Assembly: GCF_032854445.1 (NCBI RefSeq)
Contig: NC_088300.1
Coordinates: forward strand, 56,766,984-56,830,983
Length of the DNA: 64,000 nucleotides
Direction: 5' to 3'
Origin: Liolophura sinensis
Lineage: Eukaryota; Mollusca; Polyplacophora; Chitonida; Chitonidae
The position numbers were made by a program, and so were the translations under genes. Each line of letters begins with the position of its first letter. The stretch's first letter is position 1. Under the pieces are notes generated by a model, which ran no database searches, had not been told where the DNA came from, and was given only the letters and a program-made list of their open reading frames with translations. Shown piece after piece: positions 1 to 10,558 of the stretch.

Positions 1-2
1 AA

Positions 3-70
3 TGATTGACTGATTGATTGGTGCTTTAAACTATGCTCAAAAATATTTCACTTATATGACGGTGGTGAAG
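3..70 (-). mobile_element. SINE 3'-end fragment
   Basis: The stretch reads as the 3' tail of the window's common tRNA-derived SINE in reverse orientation: 'gattggtgctttaaactatg', then 'atttcacttatatgacggtgg'-like sequence. Only the last 60-70 bases of the element are present. It directly abuts the minisatellite on its right. Confidence 0.6.
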
Positions 71-103
71 TTTATACATGGAGAACACAGGAGTGCCAGA
101 AGC

Positions 104-448
104 AAAGCACCGACATTCACCAGCCAGCCGACAAAGCACCGACATTCACCAGCCAGCCGACAAAGCACCGACATTCATCAGCCAGCCGACAAAGCACCGA
201 CATTCACCAGCCAGCCGACAAAGCACCGACATTCATCAGCCAGCCGACAAAGCACCGACATTCACTAGCCACCAGACACCGCACCGACATTCACCAGCCA
301 GCCGACAAAGCACCGACATTCACCAGCCAGCCGACAAAGCACTGACATTCACCGGCCAGCCAGGACCACCGACATTCACCAGCTAACCGACAAAGCCCCA
401 CATTCACCAGCCACCTGACAAAACACCAACATGCACCAACCACCTGAC
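104..448. repeat. 29-bp minisatellite, about 12 copies
   Basis: A tandem array whose unit contains 'caccgacattcaccagccag' followed by 'ccgacaaag', with a 29-bp period. Copies are nearly identical in the centre and degrade to the right, where variants such as 'caccggccag', 'cagctaaccg' and 'caccaaccac' appear. Because 29 is not a multiple of three, each reading frame cycles through the same 29-residue pseudo-peptide. This explains the long stop-free frames on both strands, so I do not call them coding. Confidence 0.9.
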
Positions 449-1651
449 AAATATCTTGAAACAGCAAGGGCTGGATCTGAACTGGATAATGCAGTTTGTA
501 GCCGGTTTCATTCGGAAATGTCACATAGTGAAGTTTATCAATGTGGCAGTGTTACATTGTGTTATATTAATCGAGACTGCCTAGATCAGAAGACCTTCAA
601 ATGGGAGCCTCTTTTCATAGCCTCCAGCCCTGGCCAGTCAAGGACAGGCAAACTCAATAAGAACACGCTCTTAGTTAGTGAGGGCAGATCTGAAATCCTG
701 AAAGCTAAGCTGGGAACAATGAACAATCTCAGATCTAAATGAAATGCTGCACCTTCACGGCTCCTTTTGTAATATGACTGGTATTTTAACTCAACCCAAA
801 ATATTTTACTTCCATGATGGACATCATATTTGGAACTGGTAACCACTACATCTGGACAGGTACATGACAAACCACATGCATCAAGCTATGACTGAAACAA
901 CCACAGCTTGTTTTGATCACCTTTGAAAATGTGGTCTTCAATATGTTTTTTTTTCTTTTATTTTTCACTGAACAGAAAAAGACGCTTGAAAATGATTTTA
1001 TATGGTGGGTATTTGGAACGACGTCTTGGTATATACTGTCTTTTGCATAATAATGCTATAATAATGTTAAAAAAGTAAACAAGAATGTAACACTTGATTA
1101 ATAAATAGATTTGCACTAGAATTTTTAACTTTTCAGCTAACAAATGTGTTCAACCTGGATTTTGATCATATAAATATTTTTAATATATTCATAAATATCA
1201 TAATTCAGATTAAATGCATATGTCTGGATATACACTGTCAGACATTATCACATCCTTCTTTAGAATATGATTGTGCAAATGATGATATGTACCACAGGTG
1301 GTCCCAAATACCCACCATACAAAATATTTTAAAATACACTTTTCTTCTGAAAGAAAATTATCCCCCAAAAATATCAATGATCATATTTGCAAACCCTCTT
1401 TCATCTAATTTTCGCATTTCTTTTTTATATTTTCTTCTCCTTTAAATATCCTAGTACATATACCGATATGTAATGATCAAGTAAAATTTTATCAATCTTC
1501 TCCTCTTTGCTTTAGATACCAGCATTATCGTCTACGTAATAGTTACTCTATAAAGGAAAGGAATAAACATAGCACTGTGAAATAGTATGTGTAACATTCT
1601 CATTCCTACATTCCTGGAGTCCACAAACTGTGTCTGCAATTTTATACCTAC
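449..1651. other. AT-rich stretch, no gene recognised
   Basis: There is no exon with supported splice sites and no recognisable repeat here. On the minus strand it should be intron, or distal sequence, of the acidic protein gene whose exons lie at 1652-1765 and 3142-3210. The pair 'gtggtcccaaatacccacca' near 1300 and 'tatggtgggtatttggaacg' near 1000 is a short inverted similarity of unknown meaning. Confidence 0.4.
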
Positions 1652-3210
1652 GTCATCATCTTCATCGTCGTCGTCATCATCATCATCTAAAATATGCTTC
1701 CTCTTTCCACCACTAGAGGGCTCTCCTGTGTCACTACTCTTATCTGCGGCATCTCCATCCTCCCCCTACAAAGTCAAACCAAAACCATGACCATGAACAT
1801 TACATAGATTATATTTATTGGTGTTTTACGCCGCACTCAAGAATACTTCACTTATACGACGGCGGACAGCATTATGGTGAGAGGAAACCTGGCAGAGCCC
1901 GAGGGAAACACACAACCATCCACAGGCTGCTGGCAGACCTTCCCACATACTGCTGGAGAGTAAGCCAGCATGAGCTGAACTTGAACTCACAGCGACCGCA
2001 TTGGTGAGAGGCACCTGGGTCATAGCGCCGTGCTGGTGTGCTAACCCCATCGGCCACCTACACAGATAATAAAGTCACTGACCCTAGGGCTGTTAGCCAG
2101 ATGCCCGTCTGCCTGTCTACAGGATCAGAAGAGAGTGTGTAAGAACAACAAAACGGGATAATTAAAATGCAGACAGGAACACCTGATCCTGACATGTTAT
2201 ATCATATATAAAAGACAGGAAACCATCAAAAGTTTGATTTCAGAAAATTAAAATGTTCACAGAAATATTTTGGTAACAAATAACTTCAGCCATCACCTTA
2301 ATGTCCTTGGTGGTAAACTAAAGGCAGCTATCGGTGTGATTTCCCTGACTGGTCCTTGTCACCGGACCTTGTCAATGGACCCTATGCCCATCCCTGTAAT
2401 GAATATTGTCCTTGGACAAAACAAAGTATTTCAACCTGACACCTGATAGAGCTTGTACCTTGTGTTTATTCATAAGTATTCCCAGTGACAATATTCACAA
2501 GCCATACGAGACGAGAACCATCTGGTGCACAGTTGAGTTTTGAAACCTGGTGCATGGTCAGGCATAACTACTGCTACAATATTCATTGAATCTGCATGGT
2601 TTATGTGGCATATGTTTGTTGCTCACATTAGTGATTGCGTGTGTTCCATTATTTTGGGAGAAACTGATGTTCTTCAAGGAATATATTGCCCCACTAGGCT
2701 TCAGGCCATTTGTTAACTATCACCCATTTTCCAAAGCACCCTGCAAGCGGATAATACAAGTGCTCACTGCAAGTAATTTTTTTTCTCTTACAAAATGGTT
2801 CATAATTAATAATGAATTTTCCAGCACTGATTGTAACTAGGGGTTACTGACCTTCTTCTTAAAGGCATAATCATGTGAAATCATTTGATCAACATTGTAA
2901 AGTAGGTGATTACTTGTAATGTGGAATAAAAATACCTACACTCGCACACTCTTGTCTTTGCAACATTCTATCTTTTAGATGTCATGAGCAGCCATCATAT
3001 ATGCGGTGTACTTAGGACAGGAGATTTAGGGGGTCCACTACCATTACCCATTTACGGCTAAAAGGCTATTGACCCATGCATTCTAAAGTGGCATAATAAT
3101 ACAAGCACACGAAAACAACAACAAAAAAAACAAAACCTTACCTCACTGTCTTGAGGTAGACTATGCTCAGATTCGGCATCAGAAAAAGCACTTCCTTCAC
3201 TGTCTGACAT
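1652..3210 (-). CDS. Acidic Ser/Asp/Glu-rich protein, first two coding exons (partial)
   Basis: Two minus-strand exons join in frame. Exon A, 3210 down to 3142, starts with ATG in the context 'gctaataatg', begins MSDSEGSAFSDAESEHS and ends at a GTAAGG donor. An acceptor 'cacaaaacag' lies just upstream at about 3217-3219, so a 5' untranslated exon is expected further right. Exon B, 1765 down to 1652, starts after a TTTGTAG acceptor, encodes GEDGDAADKSSDTGEPSSGG then KRKHIL and a run of Asp/Glu, and ends at GTAGGT. Both are phase 0 and give 61 residues. The composition resembles N-terminal tails of nuclear transcription-elongation or chromatin factors (IWS1- or LEO1-like), but no domain is visible and I cannot name the gene. 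The rest lies off the left edge. Confidence 0.6.
1811..2057 (-). mobile_element. tRNA-derived SINE, near full length
   Basis: The stretch reads from a 'ttggtgttttacgccgcact' tail through 'gacggcggacagcattatgg' and 'agccagcatgagctgaactt' to a head 'tgctaaccccatcggccacc'. The reverse complement therefore starts with a tRNA-like region carrying a degenerate box A, with a box-B-like 'gagttcaagttc'. It sits between the second coding exon of the acidic protein gene and its first. Confidence 0.85.
2090..3141. other. Intron of the acidic protein gene
   Basis: This is the part of the 1766-3141 intron to the right of the SINE. I see no additional exon, RNA gene or repeat family in it. An 84-codon open frame at 2586-2840 on the plus strand has no homology I recognise and lies within the intron, so I treat it as chance. 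Confidence 0.4.
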
Positions 3211-3711
3211 TATTAGCCTGTTTTGTGAAAAAATGAAAACGAAATTAAATAAAATTAACTGTTTCATTTTACAGAACTGTAAATTTAGGTCAGACATCAG
3301 TTGTTTGAACAGTGTCGTATGTCTTATTGTGTGTTCCTGAAACAAAAACAACAAAATGACAGACTGATTGATTAGTTGGTACTTAACATGGCGTACAAGA
3401 CTGTTTCACTTATATAGTGTTCATGAAACTGGAGTGCCTAAAGCAAACTAACAACCTTCATGTAAAAGACGAAGAAAAACAAAAGAAAAAAAAATGCCTT
3501 CTTCATTCTTGAGACTCTTTTCAGTTTAAGGTAGATTCTTCCTTGCAAAAAGATCCCTGGAAACTTCAATTTTGGCGGGGTTTAAGACATGCACCATGTA
3601 TGTTTGTTTGATATTATAAATGGAAGATTTCCACCATATCTACTGCTAGTTAACGATTGCTCTGACCTTAGGTTTGGCAATATTTTATTCGGCCAAGGAC
3701 GGGCCCCAAAA

Positions 3712-3719
3712 TGACGTCA
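3712..3719. promoter_or_regulatory. CRE palindrome TGACGTCA
   Basis: A perfect TGACGTCA (the CREB/ATF recognition octamer) about 500 bp upstream of the acidic protein's start codon, in a locally GC-richer stretch. This could be promoter-proximal for that minus-strand gene. No TATA box or transcription start can be assigned. Confidence 0.35.
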
Positions 3720-4339
3720 GAGTACGTTGGATTTCAAAACCTGATGCGGTTACCTGCCCTAGCCAAGTAAGTCCAGGCTGTCAGCACAGCCGTTCACTTT
3801 GCAAATCACCAAAGAATCACGGACCTACGCGGCTTAGGAAATAACCGATCAACGTTGATAAAAGATAAGGAACACACGTATTTTATGGGTAATTTTGGTC
3901 TTAAACACTGTGACACACTGTCTCAGGAACTGAATCAGGTTTTTAAATGGAGCACACACTGGAGCATCCTTGGTTGATCAAAACTTTTGCCAAAGCTAAT
4001 ATCAGACCAATCTTAGACTAATCTACTGCCAGGGACACATTATGCGCCACATGCTTCATACATAACACACTAGGCAGATATTTCTGTCATTGTCAGTCAG
4101 CAAGTTACATCATCTCAGAAATCATTCCAGATTTTTGCGCTGTTTGATTGATCAACATCAGTCACCTCAATCGCAAGAATTTTCTAGAGGAGACACACTA
4201 TAGTCCTATGAAATGAGTGAAATCACTGGCTTACTATTTTTTTTTATTCATGCCAGGAATGTATGGTATAAGCCTATTTTGCAGCAACAAGATCTCCTGC
4301 AAAATACAGCATCACCGTATATGCATGTATGAGTGAAAA

Positions 4340-5020
4340 AAAAAAAAAATGAACCAGAGAGTACCCAGCTTACAAAACAATCAATTTAATTCATATTTTT
4401 TTCTGTGGTTTACATGTTATACAACTGGGCAAAAGCTCAGCAATATGGATAGATATGCATGGCATCATATAGGAGCACGATGTCTATTTATTTATTTATT
4501 TGATTGGTGTTTTACGCCCTACTCAAGAATATTTTACTTATACGACGGCGGACAGCATTATGGTAGGAGGAAACTGGGCAGAACCTGGAGGAAACCCACT
4601 ATCATCCACAGGTTGCTGACAGACTTCCAACGTACGGCCAGAGAGGAAGCCAGCATGAGCTAGACTTGGAGTCACAGCGACCGCCACAGAGACCCCAGCA
4701 CGATGTCTAACATTAAGCTTTGTTTATTTCACACTGGATTAACTCGTATTCAAGCCACTAGAAATTTGCTGGCTGGAAAATGATCAATTGTCAATCAAGA
4801 AAACATGTACACAGAAACAACATCACAATTCATATGTCTGTTTCATTATTTGCTGTGGTTTACATGTTATACAACTGGGTAAAAGGCTTTGCCTATTTCA
4901 CACTAGATTAACTTTTATTCAAACCACTAGAAATTTGCCAGCTGGAAAATTATCAATTGCCAATCAAGGAAACATGTTTACAACAACAACATCACAATTC
5001 ATATGTCCGTTTTGAGCGAT
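4340..5020. repeat. Dispersed/tandem duplication of an approx 180-bp segment
   Basis: Segments containing 'gtggtttacatgttatacaa' occur at about 4408 and 4857. Segments with 'ccactagaaatttgc', then 'gctggaaaat' and 'acatcacaattcatatg', occur at about 4756-4834 and 4924-5003. Together they are at least two diverged copies of one unit in direct orientation. The left copy was later interrupted by the SINE at 4487-4696. The unit itself is unidentified. Confidence 0.65.
4474..4709 (-). mobile_element. SINE insertion with 13-bp target-site duplication
   Basis: The reversed SINE body (4487-4696) starts with a (ttta)n tail, continues 'gattggtgttttacgcccta' and runs to 'gagtcacagcgaccgccaca'. It lacks most of the tRNA head, so it is 5' truncated. 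It is bracketed by the identical 13-mer agcacgatgtcta at 4474-4486 and 4697-4709. That is the target-site duplication expected from LINE-driven retroposition, and it marks this as one of the younger insertions. Confidence 0.9.
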
Positions 5021-5029
5021 TTTCAAGTC

Positions 5030-8000
5030 GAAATTAGGTGAGCATACCCGAGGAAGATGTCAACCATATATGCTACACAAAGCTGTAATTATTTTAGCAA
5101 ATTAAAAAAAGAACAATCAGTTCTAATTATTATATTTACAGCAATAATTTACCTGTTGTGGTGAAAATGCGGGGCAAATCCACAAACCGGAACTAAGTGG
5201 CGTGTTTATCAAGGGAGACAACATATGGCGCTTTTTGAGAAGAAAAAAACGAACTTCTTTGACAGTCCAACCGATACCATACGCGGTCGCAGTAAAGAGA
5301 AATTAACATTACAACAAGAGGAATATATATATGTATATTTGTGGCTGTCTCTAAGAGTGTCAACTAGGCTTATATAGTAAAATGATTTTAATGCAATAAT
5401 GAAATTGAATAATAAAGGCACAGTAGCACTGCGTTGTTGCATGCCGACACGTGAAAAGCTCCACTGTATGATGTCCATTTTAAATGAATCATTCGTTGAC
5501 GATCGAGTTGACACTGAAAATCGCACGAGACGATTCCGTCTTTACATTACCTAACACACTGCCCAAGTCTCGAATGCTGTATTGTGCTGCTATTAATTAA
5601 TATGTTTTATTTCATTTGAACTGCATGGTTTAATAACATATCTACTACCAGCATACATACAGAGTGATACAGATCATGCTAAAATAATATGCACATGTAT
5701 ATATGTACCGGCGTATAAGAGGTACATTACTAATCATAAATAGGAAAGTGAGTCTTTGATGTCTGTGTGAAATTCTTTTAGTCTTATTCCTGAGCTAGGA
5801 ATTTATCCGCCTAGGATAATGTTTCCCTTAATAATGTTACAATTATGCTCCTGGGATATAGTGATAAACAGCCCACCTGTGACACTAGTCGTACGTACCC
5901 CACAGTCCGACGTTCAACATTACAGTTTTTATTACGCTAATAATTTATGGTATTCGAAATATCGCAGACCAATTATTCTCAGTATATAACCTAATATACA
6001 GCGGTATGTATACAGACATTCATGTGAATGTATATTCGTTCATGTGAAGTAAATCCAGCATTTATATACAATGGTCTGTTTTAAAAGTGCACACCTACTT
6101 AGGGCTAGAGTCTGACATTCCATTCCCCGAAGTTAACCCTAGTCACGTGTAGCGGCAGATAACCTAGATTGTGAGGCTGACGATTGGCACCCCTATTTCA
6201 AATAATCCAGGAGGCCATAATATATAGCAGGCGGACATTTTATTTATTAAGTGGTGACAGTGCAAAAATAAATTTTTGTTTTAAAACTCTGGTGAGAATG
6301 AAATAGTTATAATTCAATTTCAACGCAAACCTACTCCACCGCTGTTCGAGATTCACCAGCTTGTGCCCTACGCAGTGTATTCAAATTAGCTCTGACGTCA
6401 TGGATTCGATACGTCGCCATATTGCCAGCTTGTAGAGGATGGTATGCGATCTGTCAGGCAAAGGATACATGACGCGAAAAGGAGTTGTTTAGGAACCAGA
6501 AAATTACACAATATCAGCTCTATCCAAAGTTGAAGCTTCTTAGACAACAGTGTTAATAGTTCGAGATCGTCATCCACCCTTATTCTTTATATAATCCTTG
6601 CCAGATTTTATCTGGGCTATTCCCAACACTTGCCCTCACAGCACAATTTCAGTGCTTCTTGTTGGGCATACGAGGGCTGAGAACAAAGAAACGGAATCTA
6701 CAGGTACTATTGAAGACGGATGGATGTTATAGCACCGAAGTCATCTACATTTATTTAATCTCCTTCACAATCGTTTGCTGGATATAAAGACAAATTCATA
6801 GCGTGATTGAGGTAAAACTGGTGAAACATAAATTATGCAAATGAGTTCTCTCCAGCCGTACATCCAGACATCACGGATATCTGGCTTGTCGGAGAAGAGC
6901 CTTTGGAGATAATAGTGTTCTGTTAATATGTTGAAATTTACATTTAGTCGAAGTGCATGAGATTATTTTATTTTCACTTGGCATTGTGAAATTTTGTGAC
7001 GAAGGAAAAGTGGCATCCGAACGCGCTTGTCCATATAGGTCACGGATCAGTCCATTAAGTGAAAGGTAGGGCGGGGTGTAGTCTCCTCCACAGTGTTCGT
7101 TTTCTTGTCGTGATGTGGTGGTGTAATGATTTTATTGTTTAGGACGGTACAGCGTTTGTGGTGAAGTGTCAATGAGAATATATACGAAGTGTATAAGAAT
7201 GTGTAACACGGTTTCGCGCTGCAAATACTGTAGTGAATGGACTCGTCCATTTTTTGCCCTCTCTTTTCGAAGTCCATCGTGTCACTTAGTGTTTTACCAA
7301 CATTTTGGGACACTAAATATGGTTAACTGGAAAGATACAGCTGCTTTCACGATGAGTTATATGTACGTCGTAGAAAGCAAAGGTCACCACCATGCCTTGT
7401 GTGTTGGGTGGTCAGGAGGCCGTAGGATTCACAATGTGCAGAATGCTCCCGGCGAGTCTACTCCTCCAGCACGGGGGTGTCACCCCTCCAACAAAATGAA
7501 TTCGTCATCCCGCAATCAACAGTGACATTTCCAAGAGCGGAACGTACTTAAGTGAAAAGCGCCCCCACCCCATCACCCATCCCTCTTCCCTGCCACGACC
7601 CACATTACCTAACCATTTCATTTACCCTTCAGCAACTCCAAAAATATACACATTTTGCTGCAAACACAGAGGTAACAGTGTAACATATTTTACAAAACTC
7701 TACATCAAGCTTGCTGAATTATGAACTTATTTTGGTACTTTATTTTAAAGAAAGGAAGCATACTTTGACTTCATTAAAACAGTTATTGACATTGAATGAT
7801 GACAAATAATTTCCACAAAAATACATGGCATTTTCCTGAAATGTCCGGTCATTCTGACTTGCAGTAATGTCACATTGGTGTTGATGGTAAATTGAAATTG
7901 GTTGGATAGTTAATAGAAGAGAATATTGAATGATCTCAGATTGCCTTAATAATATTTCCAACGGCATTAAGATAAACCTTCTTTGAATGATCAGAGGGAG

Positions 8001-8790
8001 ATATTCTTGGATTTCCTGATATTTGTTTATAATGTTTTGAAAGACTTTTTTTTCCAAAAATATCAACTTTTTTCAAGAACTTGCCAACTAGAATAAATGT
8101 ACTGTGTTAACTGTCAGGTATATAGAAAGATTGTAGTAAAAAAGACAGAAAAAAGGAAAGCTTGTAAGGAAGGAAAGAAATATAAACCATACAGGGAGAA
8201 GACAGCAAATAATGAATGTGGTATATTACCACAGGAAAATGGATGCACTTTCAAAAATACAAGTTGCAAGGTTTCTGACCTTAAGCATGAATGATGTGCT
8301 TCAGAGTTTATTGAATAACACAGTCACAGGTGGAGACGAGAGAGCAAGACAATCAGTGCCTTTGTAAATACCTCTTCAGCCTTATCGGTCCCTATACCTG
8401 GTGGTGGTCTAAGTATGTTGTTAAAGGTATATACCCTCGGCCTAGAACGAAAATGTATTTTCTGTAAATCCCTGATGTTGGCAGTCCCACCAGACATAAA
8501 TTATTGCCATAGTAAAATGATTAAGATGGATATCTTGCATTCAAAGTTATTCTTAAACATGCAAAAGGGTTGAAGAAATAAGATATTAGCCTATAATCAG
8601 GATGGCTTAGTATCAGTAAGAATGCCCTAGGCATACTGTTCACTATTTAATATTATGCATTTATCTCAGAAATGAACAATTGTTAGATCATGAAGGTATG
8701 TAATTTACGAGGAACAGATTACAAGCCTGGGAAAAACAGTGATGCACTAACAGGACAGCGAGTCCACAATAACAAAATAGTGGTGTGTCT
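5030..8790. other. Intergenic stretch, no gene recognised
   Basis: I found no exon with matching splice sites and a recognisable product. Bases 6300-7500 are less AT-rich than the surroundings and include the TGACGTCA at 6393-6400, followed by 'cgtcgccatattg', which resembles a YY1 site. They could hold a promoter or first exon for the plus-strand ZC3H4-like gene or the minus-strand acidic gene. The 119-codon frame at 7166-7525 and the minus frames at 5209-5526, 7047-7313 and 7740-8066 resemble nothing I know. Confidence 0.4.
6393..6400. promoter_or_regulatory. CRE palindrome TGACGTCA
   Basis: A perfect CREB/ATF octamer within 'tctgacgtcatgg', 15-20 bp from a YY1-like 'cgccatattg'. The pairing is suggestive of a promoter, but no transcription unit start is demonstrated here. 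Confidence 0.3.
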
Positions 8791-8794
8791 GACT

Positions 8795-9088
8795 TTGGTT
8801 CAAGATGGTCATGGGTTTCCCGCAGGCTCTGCCCGGTTTCCACTCGCTCTTCAACATAGCTCTTGTTACATACCTATTTAGTATTAACAGTCAGTTTGCA
8901 ATTTTTGAGGATGTGAAAACAGATGTCTTTTCCTTCAACATGTCATTCTGTCTCAGTGTACTTTTATTGACCTCGCATATGTGGCAGCAACCTGCGGATG
9001 GTCGTGGGTTTCTTCCCACCATAATACTGGCCGCCGTCATATGAGTGAAATATTCTTGAGTACGGTGTAAAACACCAATCAGATAATG
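8795..9088 (+). mobile_element. Two 5'-truncated SINE fragments
   Basis: A short piece at about 8803-8846 reads 'gatggtcatgggtttcccgc' then 'aggctctgcccggtttcc'. A longer piece from about 8976 to 9086 reads 'caacctgcggatggtcgtgg' through 'tattcttgagtacggtgtaa' to 'aacaccaatcagata'. Both match the 3' two-thirds of the common SINE in forward orientation. The gap of about 130 bp between them is not SINE sequence. Confidence 0.75.
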
Positions 9089-9089
9089 A

Positions 9090-10540
9090 AAAAACTTTAT
9101 TGACCTCGCGTAAAAAAAGCTTGAAGACTGTTTTTTGTTTTTTATAAGAAAAACTAGAGCAAGTTTTTTGCACTTAAATTTTCTTAACCCATCGCTTAAA
9201 GTAATAACTTGTAATATTGCTCTTGTTCAAGGTCATTTTTTCGCACATATTATCTGAAATCGGTGCTCATTATTTATGGTAGACCTTAACATGAAATAAG
9301 ATTTAAATAGTAAAGTGTCAAACTAAGTCGTGAGTTCAGATTTCATCATCATGCTAAGGAGATAAAATGGAACATTCACATGAATGTAGTTTTGAATATT
9401 TAAAAAAAAAACATTTATATATAGGTAAATTCTAGTTAAGTGTAAGTATTTTTTTGTTCAAAAATTAAGCAGTTTCATACAAACATAAGTGTGTTCACAC
9501 AACATCGAAATAATCATATTCCATAATGTGTCAATCTTTTACGTGTAAATGTACTTAATATGTCAGAAATGAATGTTCAGTTACCAAAGATACATGAATT
9601 TTCAGTAAATTCGTATATGAAGTATCGCTTTATAAAACACAATATATGCAATATACACTAGCATATTGACAGACTTTGAAGAGCTGCAGTATAAGTTGCG
9701 AAACTAGTACATAGAGTCTGTGTTTATTACTATCCATGTTCAAGTACCTTTGGATTTTGGCTAGCTCATTCGGCTTAATTGTCATTCTTGAGGCAGTTGA
9801 TTCGTCCCTAACAATATTGCTGACTCACAAATCTAGCTCCATGTGATCTAGTTTCAGTTCTCGGGCCCAAGGTTTGCCTTGTACATACACCTATTGAAAC
9901 ATGCTTGAATACATAAATTCATTTAGATAAGTACATCAGTACATTTTTATCTAATATACTGTATGGGGTCTCTCTTGTATAGGGCTAAGCGACTCAGGAG
10001 CCTCTCGCCAGAAAACAATTTGCATCGACTTTTGTTTGCAACTTTTTCACATTCCTCACAGTGAAAATTTCAGAGAGTACATTTTTGGCGTTCGACTTCA
10101 TACTCCTCACGACGAGGGCCCTGTTCACGTTATTGGTGATTGGCGTTTATTTGTGTAGCAAAATCAGTACAGTGTAGAAAGCTGCTTTGTACACGTATGA
10201 TTACTTGTGTTTTTTTAGTTAATTTAACAGTGAGTAGACAGGCCAGCATATACATGGGAGAAAATAGCTAAAACTAGACACTGGCTTGGCCTGGCTTTCT
10301 ACTTGCTAGATCTTATCTTTGAAAAATATTGGTCACCAGGCTATAGATAAGTGTGAAGCATTTTTACATTCTTACATTATTTACATATTCTGAAACACTA
10401 ACTGCCTTAGTGAAATATGAGACCTGCTGTAATATGTATAATGTGTTGATGAAAGAAGATAATGGATATAACAAAATAACGCTGTTCTTTTTAAAAAAAA
10501 AACAACATAAAAAATGGTTACTGTTCATTGTTTGTCTTTC
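9090..10540. other. Upstream region or 5' untranslated intron of the ZC3H4-like gene
   Basis: AT-rich sequence with no recognisable coding segment. The first coding exon of the ZC3H4-like gene begins after an acceptor at 10541-10542, so at least one upstream non-coding exon and the promoter must lie in this stretch or further left. I could not locate them. Confidence 0.4.
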
Positions 10541-10558
10541 AGATGTAGCAAATGTAGA

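Noticed and set aside
7166-7525. 119-codon plus-strand open frame as a gene
   Set aside because: No recognisable domain, no supporting splice sites and a biased composition, in a stretch where chance frames of this size are expected.
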